A stretch of DNA of 64,000 bases from Metabacillus indicus LMG 22858 (GCF_000708755.2 NZ_JGVU02000002.1:62001-126000), one strand, 5' to 3'. Shown: positions 10,996-20,105, numbered from the stretch's first letter. A program made the numbers and translations. Notes: a model not told the origin generated them from the letters alone.

Positions 10996-12348
10996 ATGGA
11001 AAGGGAGATACGAATTCTTTCGCCATGCGGCATGCTCGGGTACGGTTTTCCGCATGAGAGTTTCTTGAATGGACTGAATATGAAACCGCACGTGATTGCA
11101 GTGGATGCAGGTTCAACTGATGCCGGTCCTCATAAACTCGGGGCGGGAGTTGGAATTGTGTCAAGACGTGCTGCTAAACGCGATATGCAGCTGCTGATAA
11201 TAGCAGCGATTGATCATAAGATTCCGCTGATCATCGGTTCTGCAGGCGGTGCAGGAGCAAAACCGCACGTCGAGTGGACTATGGACATTGTTCATGAGAT
11301 TTTAAACGGAATTGCGGCTGAGCCGAAAATCGCCGTCATATGGGCTGATATTCAGCACCAATCTGTCATGGAGGCCTTTGAAGCAGATCGCCTGAAGAAA
11401 ATGAGCCCGAATGTTCCTGATGTAACGGAGCAAACACTCAATGAAACCTATTCGATTGTTGCTCAAATGGGGCATGAACCTATAGTCGAGGCACTTGAGC
11501 AGGGGTGTGACATCATTATTTGCGGAAGGGCGTTTGATCCATCCGTCTATGCAGCAGCCGGCATCTTTTTTGGAAAAGATCCCGGCCTTTCGTATCATCT
11601 TGGGAAAATTCTTGAATGCGGAGCCCTGTGTGCAGAACCGGGAACCACGAAAGACTGCATTTTAGGCACGATAAAAGAAGATTCTTTCACGGTACAGGCA
11701 CTGAATCCGTCCAGAATTTGTACTGCGGCAAGCGTGGCCGCCCACACCTTTTATGAAAAAGACCACCCATACCTCCTGCACGGTCCCGGTTTTATGCTGG
11801 ATTTATCCGGGTGCACATTCCACGATGGGGGAAGCGGCATTGTAGAAGTATCAGGTAGCAGGTACATTCCGTCAAATGAATACTGGATTAAGCTGGAAGG
11901 CGCACGCAAGACGGCATACAGAACGTTTGTGATTGCCGGTGTACGCGATCCGCTGCTGATTGAAAAAGTCGAGGAAGTAGAAGAGGCTGTAAAACAGGAT
12001 GTCTTGTGCCACTACAAGGAAATACCTGCTGACTCCTACCAGATCCAGTTTTACAACTACGGCAAAAATGCTGTTCTGGGCGAAAATGAGCGGGCTGATT
12101 TTTCAGGGCATGAGCTTGGCATTCTATTTGAAGTGACCGCTGTTACGCAGGAGATGGCGAGCAGCATTTGCGCGTCACTCCGCTCTACGTTTTTGCATTA
12201 CGGCTATGAAGGCAGGAAGTCAACGGCAGGAAACCTGGCATTTCCCTTTGCCCCGAGTGATATTGATTTTGGACCTGTTTATGAGTTTTCCGTCTATCAT
12301 CTTATGAAACTTGAAAAGGAGCTGCCTTTTCGGCTGGAGGTTTTATGA
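10996..12348 (+). CDS. AtuA-like protein (DUF1446, acyclic terpene utilisation family)
   Basis: Protein of 450 residues from ATG 10996, which follows AAGGGGGG by five bases. The family signature is clear: a glycine-rich N-terminal segment (SPCGMLGYGF), VDAGSTDAGPHKLGAG, IGSAGGAGAKPH, ICGRAFDPSVYAA and a C-terminal catalytic-looking ALNPSR. AtuA was named for a Pseudomonas gene needed for citronellol and geraniol use, but its reaction is not known to me. In many organisms the domain travels with DUF4387, as here. The next gene overlaps by four bases (ATGA), so the two are translationally coupled. The setting with a sugar-type kinase and sugar ABC importer suggests a role in a carbohydrate or polyol-like pathway rather than terpenes. 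That is inference. Confidence 0.82.
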   Translation: MEREIRILSPCGMLGYGFPHESFLNGLNMKPHVIAVDAGSTDAGPHKLGAGVGIVSRRAAKRDMQLLIIAAIDHKIPLIIGSAGGAGAKPHVEWTMDIVHEILNGIAAEPKIAVIWADIQHQSVMEAFEADRLKKMSPNVPDVTEQTLNETYSIVAQMGHEPIVEALEQGCDIIICGRAFDPSVYAAAGIFFGKDPGLSYHLGKILECGALCAEPGTTKDCILGTIKEDSFTVQALNPSRICTAASVAAHTFYEKDHPYLLHGPGFMLDLSGCTFHDGGSGIVEVSGSRYIPSNEYWIKLEGARKTAYRTFVIAGVRDPLLIEKVEEVEEAVKQDVLCHYKEIPADSYQIQFYNYGKNAVLGENERADFSGHELGILFEVTAVTQEMASSICASLRSTFLHYGYEGRKSTAGNLAFPFAPSDIDFGPVYEFSVYHLMKLEKELPFRLEVL

Positions 12349-12656
12349 CATCACTTGGAGAATATGCAAAAATCCTAAGAAGCAAAAACTCAGGGCCGTT
12401 TGAGATTACACTGGATGTTTTATTCAGCGACAAAGTGACCTACGATTATGTGAAAAAGTCCGGTAAAATCAATAAGGAAACAATCTGCCGGCTTTACCTC
12501 CTGAAAAAGGAGCAGCTGAAAAGCATTGTTTTTTATGATCAGGCACTGGGCTTTAAAGTGACGTATTATAGAAACACTTCATCGGGGGCAGTCTTTGACC
12601 GCGATGTTTACGGTGCCCAGCAGCATGCGCCGCTTATGAACCTAGAAATAGATTAG
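12345..12656 (+). CDS. DUF4387 domain protein
   Basis: Protein of 103 residues. The opening RSKNSGPFEITLDVLF and the closing DVYGAQQHAPLMNLEI are the two hallmarks of DUF4387, a family found almost always beside or fused to AtuA-like proteins. It therefore probably forms a complex with the preceding product. It overlaps that gene by four bases. No catalytic function is assigned. The conserved GAQQHAP segment could bind a ligand or metal, but this is a guess from its conservation. The kinase gene begins 11 bases downstream. Confidence 0.82.
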   Translation: MTSLGEYAKILRSKNSGPFEITLDVLFSDKVTYDYVKKSGKINKETICRLYLLKKEQLKSIVFYDQALGFKVTYYRNTSSGAVFDRDVYGAQQHAPLMNLEID

Positions 12657-12667
12657 GAGATTGAAAG

Positions 12668-13564
12668 ATGAAGAAAATTGCTGTTATCGGAAGTTTGAAT
12701 ATGGATTTGGTCGCCGTTACGGAAGTGTCGCCAAAGATGGGAGAAACCGTATTCGGCAAAGACTTCAGCATGTTTCCCGGCGGCAAGGGAGCGAATCAGG
12801 CAACGGCAGCAGGCAGACTTGGAGCGCAGGTCATGATGTTTGGCACTGTTGGAGACGACGATCACGGGAGGTCCCTGCTTGCCGAGCTTGAGAAAAATCA
12901 TGTTGATGCCGTGCATGTAGTTGAGCGGAAGGATGCACCTACAGGCTGTGCGCTTATTGAGAGCTGCAGAGGCCAAAACCGGATTATTGTGATACCAGGT
13001 GCAAACAGCAAAACAGATAAGAGCTACCTTGAGGATAAGATGGAACCAATCCTTCAGGCGGATGTCATTCTGCTTTCCATGGAAATTCCACTGGCATCCA
13101 TTGAATATGCAGCGGAAACACTCAGCCATCATGGGAAGACCGTCATCCTGAATCCGGCTCCGGCGGTTCCCATTCCGGAATCACTGATTGATAACACATC
13201 CTACATTCTGCCGAACGAGCATGAAGCCGCCATTCTTTTCAACATGCCGGAGGAAGAAGCGTTAAGGAAATATCCCAACAAGCTGCTGATTACAAAAGGA
13301 GAGCATGGCGTCGTCTATCATGACGGCGAAAAGCCGGTTCATATACCTGCCGCAGAAGTAAATCTGGTTGATTCCACAGGGGCAGGAGATACATTTGCCG
13401 GAGCGTTTGCAGCGGCGTCAGCGAAAGGGATGGTTCTAAAAGAAGCTGTACAGTTTGCGGCAGCTGCAGCTGGCCTGAGCGTGGAAAAACACGGCGCACA
13501 AAGCGGCATGCCGACGGATGAAGAACTGGAGGCATTCAGAAGCAGGGGCAAAAGCAATGAGTAG
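12668..13564 (+). CDS. PfkB-family sugar kinase, ribokinase-like
   Basis: Protein of 298 residues with the ribokinase fold. The N-terminal substrate-binding GGKGANQATAAGRLGA lies at residues 38-53 and the C-terminal anion hole and catalytic base in DSTGAGDTFAGAFAAA near residues 236-251. NPAPAVPIP and the NEHE motif are also ribokinase-like. It would phosphorylate a sugar or nucleoside-like substrate with ATP. The true substrate cannot be read from sequence. The gene is the third in a tight operon and overlaps the next by eight bases. There is no rbs cluster, and the transporter beside it is of the LplA/YtcQ type rather than RbsABC, so ribose is not the obvious substrate. Confidence 0.87.
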   Translation: MKKIAVIGSLNMDLVAVTEVSPKMGETVFGKDFSMFPGGKGANQATAAGRLGAQVMMFGTVGDDDHGRSLLAELEKNHVDAVHVVERKDAPTGCALIESCRGQNRIIVIPGANSKTDKSYLEDKMEPILQADVILLSMEIPLASIEYAAETLSHHGKTVILNPAPAVPIPESLIDNTSYILPNEHEAAILFNMPEEEALRKYPNKLLITKGEHGVVYHDGEKPVHIPAAEVNLVDSTGAGDTFAGAFAAASAKGMVLKEAVQFAAAAAGLSVEKHGAQSGMPTDEELEAFRSRGKSNE

Positions 13565-14456
13565 AGAAAAGCTTGCCTTTATCAAGCGGGACTGGATTTT
13601 GTACGTGATGTTTCTGCCTGCGCTGATCTATTTCAGCCTGTTTCATATTGTGCCGCTGATCGGGATGAAGCTCGCCTTTCAGGATTACCGCATTATTGGT
13701 GACAATGTGTGGGTTGGATTGAAGCATTTTCGTGTTTTGTTCGATTCGCCCGCGTTTTTCACTGTGCTGAAAAATACGATTATCATCAGCACAATGAAAA
13801 TCATTTTTGTTTTTCCGATTCCCATTATTCTGTCGCTTCTTATTAATGAAATCAGGCACGCTTCTTACCGGAAGTATGTTCAGTCTGTTGTCTACCTTCC
13901 CCACTTTCTCTCATGGGTTGTCATCGCAGGCATCTGGATCAGCCTGCTGAATCCGGTTGACGGGGGAGTGAATATTATTCGGAATGTATTCCAGCTTCCT
14001 TCGCTTGATTATATGACGAGCAAAGATCAGATTCGCTGGGTCCTTGTGTTTTCGGAAATGTGGAGAAGCGCGGGATGGGATTCCATTATTTATCTGGCTG
14101 CGATTATGAAAATCAGCCCTTCTCTTTATGAAGCGGCAAAAATGGACGGGGCCTCGGGACTTCAGCAGATGAGGTATATTACGCTCCCTGAAATGAAAAG
14201 CACGGTCATTACCGTATTCATTTTAAATCTTGGATTCTTTATGAATGCAGGCTTTGATCAGGTTTTCAACTTCATGAATGATTCAGTCATCAGTGTTGTA
14301 GATATTCTGGATACATATGTATACCGAATCGGAATTCTGAACGGTCAGTATGCATATGCGACCGCCGCAAGCCTTTTCAAAGGAGCAATTGGCGTTGTGC
14401 TGATCTTTGGAACACACTTTCTCGCCAAACGCCTGACCGGGAAGGGAGTGTGGTGA
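13557..14456 (+). CDS. ABC importer permease, LplB/YteP-like
   Basis: Protein of 299 residues, six transmembrane helices, from ATG 13557, which overlaps the kinase stop. The protein begins SREKLAFIKRDW, the usual N-terminus of LplB/YteP permeases of the carbohydrate uptake CUT1 class. The cytoplasmic EAA loop that contacts the ATPase is present (YEAAKMDGASGLQQMRYITL). Members of this subgroup import oligosaccharides, often pectin- or uronate-derived, and share the common ATPase MsmX encoded elsewhere. No ATPase gene is present in this cluster, which agrees with that scheme. Confidence 0.9.
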   Translation: MSREKLAFIKRDWILYVMFLPALIYFSLFHIVPLIGMKLAFQDYRIIGDNVWVGLKHFRVLFDSPAFFTVLKNTIIISTMKIIFVFPIPIILSLLINEIRHASYRKYVQSVVYLPHFLSWVVIAGIWISLLNPVDGGVNIIRNVFQLPSLDYMTSKDQIRWVLVFSEMWRSAGWDSIIYLAAIMKISPSLYEAAKMDGASGLQQMRYITLPEMKSTVITVFILNLGFFMNAGFDQVFNFMNDSVISVVDILDTYVYRIGILNGQYAYATAASLFKGAIGVVLIFGTHFLAKRLTGKGVW

Positions 14457-14458
14457 GG

Positions 14459-15337
14459 ATGAAAACGATGAAATGGCCGGTCGTGATTCTATATACAGGT
14501 TTGTTTCTTGTGACGTTGACGATGATTGTGCCGATCCTGAACCTGCTGGCACTATCGCTGACAGCACCTGAAAACGCCCATAAAATGACCGGGTTGTCGC
14601 TGTTTCCGAAAGGTTTTTCTCTCGTAAACTATGAGATTCTTCTTTCCAATCCGCTGATTGTGAAGAGCTTGTTCAACTCCCTTTTTATCACTGCTGCAGG
14701 AACGCTGCTGAACCTTCTTTTGACAGCGCTTTCATCTTATGTTCTGACAAGGAAGCGGCTGGTTGGAAGAAGACTGTTTATGCTGCTGCTCATTGTCATC
14801 ATGGTGTTTGAACCCGGTCTAATTCCAGAGTACCTGGTGGTTAAAGACCTGGGACTGCTGGATTCTTACCTTTCTTTAATCCTTTATAAGGCAATTAATG
14901 TTTATTATTTGTTTATTATGATGCGGTTTTTCGAAGATGTGCCTGAAAGTATTCTGGAGGCTGCCAGGATGGACGGGGCCGGGCATTTAAATATCTTCTT
15001 CAGAATTATGCTTCCGCTCTCTAAGCCGGCACTGGCGACGCTTGGTCTTTTTTACGCCGTTTTTCACTGGAATGAGTTTTTCCGGGCTTCAATTTACTTG
15101 ACGGACCCGGGGAAGTGGCCGCTGCAGCTCGTACTTAGGCAGTTTGTAGTGGAGAGGGACAATGCTTCGCTCGTCGGTGTACAGACCCTTCTTGAGTACA
15201 AAAGTGTGGCGAGCCTTGATTTTGCGTCGCTTCAGGCAGGCACCATCATCATTGCCATTGTGCCGCTTTTGATCATGTATCCCTTCATCCTCAAATTTTA
15301 TGCAAAAGGTGCGCTTGAGGGCGGAGTGAAAGATTAA
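14459..15337 (+). CDS. ABC importer permease, LplC/YtcP-like
   Basis: Protein of 292 residues. The start is uncertain: ATG 14459 is used, but GTG 14453 or 14450 would sit closer to AAGGGAG (14442-14448). Six membrane helices are predicted, and the EAA loop ILEAARMDGAGHLNIFF lies at about residues 164-180. The C-terminus YPFILKFYAKGALEGGVKD is characteristic of the LplC/YtcP family. It pairs with the preceding permease to form the membrane channel of a CUT1-type importer. Its start region overlaps or abuts the upstream stop, so expression is coupled. Confidence 0.88.
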   Translation: MKTMKWPVVILYTGLFLVTLTMIVPILNLLALSLTAPENAHKMTGLSLFPKGFSLVNYEILLSNPLIVKSLFNSLFITAAGTLLNLLLTALSSYVLTRKRLVGRRLFMLLLIVIMVFEPGLIPEYLVVKDLGLLDSYLSLILYKAINVYYLFIMMRFFEDVPESILEAARMDGAGHLNIFFRIMLPLSKPALATLGLFYAVFHWNEFFRASIYLTDPGKWPLQLVLRQFVVERDNASLVGVQTLLEYKSVASLDFASLQAGTIIIAIVPLLIMYPFILKFYAKGALEGGVKD

Positions 15338-15362
15338 CTTAAAAAAGAAAAGGGGAATAAAC

Positions 15363-16820
15363 GTGAGAAAATGTCTTCAACTGCTACTTGCTGTCTTTCT
15401 TATCACGGCTGCCGGATGCTCTGAAAAAACGGAAACCTCTGAGAAAAATGAGGACGGGTCAACAACAGTCCGAATTGTCATGAAGGATGAAAACCCCTCA
15501 AATCCTGCTTCTGTCAAGTATTTTGAGGCGCTCGAAAAGGGATTGAAAGAAGATGAGAAGCTCAATGTGAAATTTGAGCTTGTTGAGATGCCGCAGGGCA
15601 ATTACGCGGAAAAATTAAACCTGCTCCTTATGAGCGGGGATATACCGGATATGATTTATTTTCAGGGGGGAGACCAGCAGATAGCAGATCAGGATCTGCT
15701 TGAAGATCTGACGCCTCATATTGAAAAATCGAAGTACATTAAAGACAAACTCGAACCATGGAATAAGAAACGTCTTGAAAACTATCCGTACCTGCTCTGG
15801 ATCAAGCCGCTGTCCCAAAAAACACCGGTGATCAGGGGTGACTGGTTTGACAAAATGTCTTCATCAAAAGCACTGATGGACGATCCGACGATTGACAATT
15901 ACTATGCGTTCTTCAAAGAACTGAATACAAATCCTCCGGGAGGCGAGGGAAAGCCTTCGTACGCCTTTACAGCAGCAGGTGATATAGAAGAGCTGAATGC
16001 CATTTTCAACATGTCCTTCGGGCTCACTTCCTCCTGGTTGAAACAAGACGGAGGCTTTGTGTATCACAAGGTATCAGCTGAGGAAAAAGAGAAGCTGGCC
16101 TTTTATCAGAAGCTCTACAAAGAAGGTCTTTTGGATCCCGGCTATTTGACAAAAGAATGGGATACAAAAGAAAAGGCATTTTATGATGGCGAAGCAGGGG
16201 TAATTACCGGTACGGCAGGTAAAGTCATCGATATTTACAACGGGAAAATGATGCAGACGAACGGAGACGAAGCGGCAGTGAAAGTTCTTCCGCCGGCTAA
16301 AGGAAAAGGCCAGGGTTTCGGGGCTGCAGATGTGACAAAAGAAGCCCGCGGAGTTGCGATTTCCTCGCAATCAGAGAAAAAAGAACTGGCCTTTAAAATT
16401 CTTGATTACCTTGCAAGCCCGGAAGGACAGATGATTGACCGCCTCGGTTTTGAAGGGGAGCATTACACCACTGACAGCGGAGAAATTGACTTAACAGACA
16501 CTTACTACGAGCAGTGGTTTGCAAGATTCTGGGAGCCGTCAGAATTCACGCCTGACATGCCGCTGAAAAAGCCGCTCCTGAGCAAAGAAGCAGAAACTTC
16601 ACTGAAGCTTGTCAACGATTTCTATCAGGAGGATAACCTGTTTATTTTACCTGAAGAGTACATTGCAAACTGGGATGCCATGGAAAACCTCTATAAGGAA
16701 TACTTGACTGACATCATTACAGGAAAACGCCCACTCGACGACTTCGATGCGTTCGTAAAAGAGTGGCAGGCTGCCGGGGGCAAAGAAATTACGGAATATG
16801 CGAATAAACAATTGAAATAG
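15363..16820 (+). CDS. Solute-binding lipoprotein of the ABC importer, LplA/YtcQ-like
   Basis: Protein of 485 residues. A lipoprotein signal peptide (MRKCLQLLLAVFLITAAGC) places the lipidated Cys at residue 19. The lipobox is slightly atypical (A at -3). The mature protein has the large two-lobed carbohydrate-binding fold, with MSGDIPDMIYF (residues about 91-101) and the C-terminal region rich in aromatic residues (YYEQWFARFWEPSEF). It would capture substrate outside the membrane for the two permeases encoded just upstream. Gene order permease-permease-binding protein and spacing (25 bases) place it last in the AtuA operon. No clear terminator follows. The downstream region is filled with intergenic repeats. 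Confidence 0.9.
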   Translation: MRKCLQLLLAVFLITAAGCSEKTETSEKNEDGSTTVRIVMKDENPSNPASVKYFEALEKGLKEDEKLNVKFELVEMPQGNYAEKLNLLLMSGDIPDMIYFQGGDQQIADQDLLEDLTPHIEKSKYIKDKLEPWNKKRLENYPYLLWIKPLSQKTPVIRGDWFDKMSSSKALMDDPTIDNYYAFFKELNTNPPGGEGKPSYAFTAAGDIEELNAIFNMSFGLTSSWLKQDGGFVYHKVSAEEKEKLAFYQKLYKEGLLDPGYLTKEWDTKEKAFYDGEAGVITGTAGKVIDIYNGKMMQTNGDEAAVKVLPPAKGKGQGFGAADVTKEARGVAISSQSEKKELAFKILDYLASPEGQMIDRLGFEGEHYTTDSGEIDLTDTYYEQWFARFWEPSEFTPDMPLKKPLLSKEAETSLKLVNDFYQEDNLFILPEEYIANWDAMENLYKEYLTDIITGKRPLDDFDAFVKEWQAAGGKEITEYANKQLK

Positions 16821-16899
16821 GTCCTTTTAATATTCGCTGCTAATTTAGTATAGATCCTCAGAACTCAGTGGAATGAAGCGGAAGGCGCTTGACTTCTTG

Positions 16900-17016
16900 T
16901 CCAGCTGCAGCGCCCAACTCCTCTGTCAGAACAAAATTGCCCAAAAAGGCAAACCCGGCCTTTCTGGTCAATTTCTTTTCTGCCTATCGGAGCTAAACGG
17001 CTGATTCCGCTTTTCT
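16900..17016 (+). repeat. Hairpin-forming intergenic repeat, copy B
   Basis: This is a diverged copy. It shares CTCTGTCAGAACAAAATT, a central hairpin and a CGGAGCTAAACGGCTGATTC end, which in this copy sits on the right. AAATTG pairs with CAATTT and AAAGGC with GCCTTT (about 16934-16973). The stem bases differ from copies A and C, yet both arms change together. Confidence 0.8.
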
Positions 17017-17017
17017 T

Positions 17018-17140
17018 GTGTCCAGCTGCGCCTCCTAGTCCTTCTGTCAGAACAAAATCCCCGAAAAAGTCAAAACCGGACTTTTCCGATGATTTCTTAT
17101 CTGACTGCCAGGCCTAAACAGTCGGCTCCGCTTTTCTTGT
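17018..17140 (+). repeat. Hairpin-forming intergenic repeat, copy C
   Basis: Nearly identical to copy A outside the loop region: TGTCCAGCTGCGCCTCCTAG, CTTCTGTCAGAACAAAATC, central stem AAAAAGTC/GACTTTT (about 17055-17094), TCTTATCTGACTGCCAGGCC and CAGTCGGCTCCGCTTTTCTT. Same orientation as copy A, about 7.4 kb away. Confidence 0.85.
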
Positions 17141-17250
17141 CACTATGTAGCATTCTTCCTTTCTTTTGTTTTACAGTGTGTCTAATGAACGCGGGGGTGT
17201 TGTGGGGGATAATGAGTTTATAGAATTTTCAGTATTCAGGAGGGATGAGA

Positions 17251-18714
17251 ATGACAGTTGCTAATGAGGCAGCGGTTATAAAGAATTTTATTAACGGGAA
17301 ATGGGTGAGTGCTGCTGGAAGTGAGATGCAGGATGTCATTAATCCTGCGACAGGAAAGAAAATAGCTTCTGTGCCGATCTCAACTGAAGAGGATGTGCAT
17401 GCAGCTGCGATGGCAGCCGCAGAAGCTTTTAAGACCTGGAAGCGCGTGCCTGTTCCAAAGCGGGCCAGGATTCTTTTTGCCTATCATCACTTATTGTCCA
17501 AAAACCATGAGGAGCTTGCGAAACTGATTGTTTCAGAGAATGGCAAGGCATATAAAGAAGCTTACGGGGAAGTTCAAAGGGGAATTGAGTGTGTGGAGTT
17601 TGCTGCCGGGGCTCCAAGTCTGATGATGGGCGAGTCGCTTTCTGGCATTGCTGAAGAGATGGACTCTGAAATGTTCCGTTACCCGCTTGGGGCAGTCGGA
17701 GGCATTACGCCTTTTAATTTTCCGATGATGGTGCCGCTTTGGATGTTCCCTCTTGCAGTAGCATGCGGAAATACTTTTGTGCTGAAGCCTTCAGAACGGA
17801 CTCCGCTCCTGTCAAACAGACTTGCGGAGATGTTTACGGAAGCGGGGGCTCCGGCCGGTGTGCTGAACATTGTTCACGGAAGCCGCGATGTGGTTAACGG
17901 CCTGCTCGCACATCCGGAAATAAAAGCGATTTCATTTGTCGGCTCACAGCCTGTCGCCAAATATGTCTATGAAAAAGCTGCTGCTAATGGAAAGAGGGTG
18001 CAGGCGTTATCGGGAGCGAAAAATCATCATGTCGTCATGCCGGACGCTGACTTTGAAAAAGCAGCCCAGCATATTGTCAGTTCTGCATTCGGCAGCGCGG
18101 GCCAGAGGTGCATGGCATGCAGTGCTGTTGTCACGGTCGGAGACGGAACCGAGTTCATGAACATCCTTAAGCGAAAAGCGGATGAACTTGTGATGGGAAA
18201 TGGCCTGGATGATGAGGTTTTACTGACGCCGGTTATTCGTGATTCTCATTTGAAAAAAGTGATCGGCTATATAGAAAAAGGCATGGAGGAGGGTGCGGCG
18301 CTTGTAAGGGATGGCCGGAGAGATATGGATGGCAACAAAGAAGGCTATTTCCTAGGTGCGACGATCTTCGATGAAGTCACACCGGACATGACCCTTGCAA
18401 AAGAAGAAATCTTTGCGCCGGTACTCAGTGTTCTTAGAGCATCAGACCTTGACGAGGCCCTTGAATATATCCGCAAATCCCGTTATGGAAACGGTGCAAC
18501 CATTTATACGAAGGATGCGCAGGCTATCCGCACGTTCAGAGAAGAAGCGGATGCCGGAATGCTCGGCATCAATGTAGGGGTGCCTGCGACGATGGCCTTC
18601 TTCCCGTTTTCTGGCTGGAAGGATTCTTTTTACGGGGATCTACATGTTAACGGAAAAGACGGCGTAAACTTCTATACGCGGAAAAAAATGATTACATCCC
18701 GTTTTGATTTTTAA
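17251..18714 (+). CDS. mmsA: Methylmalonate/malonate semialdehyde dehydrogenase (CoA-acylating)
   Basis: Protein of 487 residues from ATG 17251. ATG 17245 lies directly on the AGGAGGG site and is less likely, and 487 is the length of B. subtilis IolA/MmsA. It converts malonate semialdehyde or methylmalonate semialdehyde, with CoA and NAD, to acetyl-CoA or propionyl-CoA plus CO2. The motif [18 protein letters not shown] and the catalytic cysteine in [14 protein letters not shown] (about residue 284) are specific for this CoA-acylating branch. A class III aminotransferase follows 18 bases later. The pair suggests use of beta-alanine or related amines through malonate semialdehyde rather than inositol breakdown, since no iol genes are present. 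Confidence 0.93.
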   Translation: MTVANEAAVIKNFINGKWVSAAGSEMQDVINPATGKKIASVPISTEEDVHAAAMAAAEAFKTWKRVPVPKRARILFAYHHLLSKNHEELAKLIVSENGKAYKEAYGEVQRGIECVEFAAGAPSLMMGESLSGIAEEMDSEMFRYPLGAVGGITPFNFPMMVPLWMFPLAVACGNTFVLKPSERTPLLSNRLAEMFTEAGAPAGVLNIVHGSRDVVNGLLAHPEIKAISFVGSQPVAKYVYEKAAANGKRVQALSGAKNHHVVMPDADFEKAAQHIVSSAFGSAGQRCMACSAVVTVGDGTEFMNILKRKADELVMGNGLDDEVLLTPVIRDSHLKKVIGYIEKGMEEGAALVRDGRRDMDGNKEGYFLGATIFDEVTPDMTLAKEEIFAPVLSVLRASDLDEALEYIRKSRYGNGATIYTKDAQAIRTFREEADAGMLGINVGVPATMAFFPFSGWKDSFYGDLHVNGKDGVNFYTRKKMITSRFDF

Positions 18715-18732
18715 CAGACAGGGAGGATGAGT

Positions 18733-20097
18733 ATGCAAAAGAGTACAGATGTAAAAGATGCCCTGCAAAAAGATGAAGCGCATCTGTGGCATTCGATGAA
18801 GCCGTTTAATCCCGAGGCAACCATTATCGCACAAGAGGCTAAGGGAGCTTGGGTGACAGATGCCGGCGGAAAGAGGTACCTTGATGCCATGGCCGGATTA
18901 TGGTGCGTCAATGCAGGATACGGAAGAACAGAGCTTGCAGAAGCAGCCTATGAACAGCTGAAGAAGCTTGCTTATTTTCCGCTGACACAGAGTCATCTGC
19001 CTGCCATTGAGCTTTCAGAGAAACTGAATGACATGCTTGGCGGGGACTATGTCATCTTTTTTTCAAACAGCGGATCTGAGGCGAATGAAACAGCATTTAA
19101 AATAGCCCGTCAATACCATCAGCAGACAGGAAGCAGTGAGCGGTATAAGATTATTTCAAGGTACAGAGCCTATCACGGCAACACTCTTGGTTCACTGGCT
19201 GCAACCGGGCAGGCGCAGAGGAAGTACAAATACGAACCGCTTGCTCCGGGCTTTATCCATGTGGCGCCGCCCGATCAGTACCGTTTTCCTGAAGAAGAAG
19301 GCATAAAGCCTGCCGAGCTTAAATCGGTTCAGGCGGTTGACCAGGCAATGACGTGGGAGCTCAGCGAGACAGTCGCTGCGGTTATTATGGAGCCGATCAT
19401 TACCGGAGGGGGCATTCTGATGCCGCCTGAGCAGTACATGCAGGGTGTGAAGGAATCATGTGAAAAGCATGGCGCACTCCTGATTGTGGATGAAGTCATC
19501 TGCGGATTCGGCCGGACCGGGAAAGCATTCGGTTTCATGAACTATGGTGTGAAGCCGGATATCATTACCATGGCAAAGGGAATTACGAGCGCCTATCTTC
19601 CTCTGTCTGCGACGGCTGTGAAAAAAGAAATCTATGAAGCCTTTAAAGGGACGGAGGAATACGATTATTTCCGCCATGTGAATACCTTTGGAGGAAATCC
19701 TGCAGCCTGTGCCCTGGCCCTTAAAAACATTGAAATCTTTGAAAAAGAAAAGTTGTTCGAGCGGTCGGCTGAGCTTGGCGCAAAAATAAAATCTGAACTA
19801 ACGTCAAGGCTGCAGAAAAATCCTCTGGTCGGCAATGTGAGAGGGAAAGGTCTTCTTATTGGAGTCGAGCTTGTCGAAAACAAAGAAACAAAAGCCCCGT
19901 TAAATGCCGGCCTTGTCAATAAAGTCATGGCTGCCTGCAAGGAAAAAGGGCTGCTGATCGGAAAGAACGGGGCAACAGTGGCAGGCTTCAACAACGTGCT
20001 GGCCATCTCGCCGCCTCTGAATATCGAGGATGAGGATGCAGCATTCATTGTAGAAACACTGATTTCTGAATTGAATGCCATCGCGGACCTGTCATAA
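18733..20097 (+). CDS. yhxA: PLP-dependent class III aminotransferase, YhxA-like
   Basis: Protein of 454 residues from ATG 18733. The earlier ATG 18727 overlaps the GGGAGG site. It is a fold-type I, class III (omega) aminotransferase. GSEANETAFKIAR binds the cofactor phosphate. The segment LLIVDEVICGFGRTGKAFG contains the PLP-stacking Asp, and the catalytic lysine lies in ITMAKGITSAYLPLSA. Likely substrates are beta-alanine or other omega-amines with pyruvate. The product semialdehyde would feed the MmsA enzyme encoded upstream. B. subtilis YhxA, located near glpP, is the nearest match I can name. Substrate identity is inferred from context. Confidence 0.85.
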   Translation: MQKSTDVKDALQKDEAHLWHSMKPFNPEATIIAQEAKGAWVTDAGGKRYLDAMAGLWCVNAGYGRTELAEAAYEQLKKLAYFPLTQSHLPAIELSEKLNDMLGGDYVIFFSNSGSEANETAFKIARQYHQQTGSSERYKIISRYRAYHGNTLGSLAATGQAQRKYKYEPLAPGFIHVAPPDQYRFPEEEGIKPAELKSVQAVDQAMTWELSETVAAVIMEPIITGGGILMPPEQYMQGVKESCEKHGALLIVDEVICGFGRTGKAFGFMNYGVKPDIITMAKGITSAYLPLSATAVKKEIYEAFKGTEEYDYFRHVNTFGGNPAACALALKNIEIFEKEKLFERSAELGAKIKSELTSRLQKNPLVGNVRGKGLLIGVELVENKETKAPLNAGLVNKVMAACKEKGLLIGKNGATVAGFNNVLAISPPLNIEDEDAAFIVETLISELNAIADLS

Positions 20098-20105
20098 ATA
20101 CATCC

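Larger units (their letters stand above)
16821..17250. other. Intergenic region filled with repeat copies
   Basis: No gene is seen. Bases 16870-16895 carry a GAAGCGGAAGGCGCTTGAC segment of a common bacillar intergenic repeat. It is followed by repeat copies B and C listed separately, then about 100 bases without a recognisable element before the mmsA ribosome binding site (AGGAGGG, 17238-17244). Confidence 0.7.

Noticed and set aside
12345-12656. Frameshifted tail of the AtuA gene
   Set aside because: DUF4387 is a known separate domain. It has its own ATG overlapping by four bases, and the AtuA protein ends normally.
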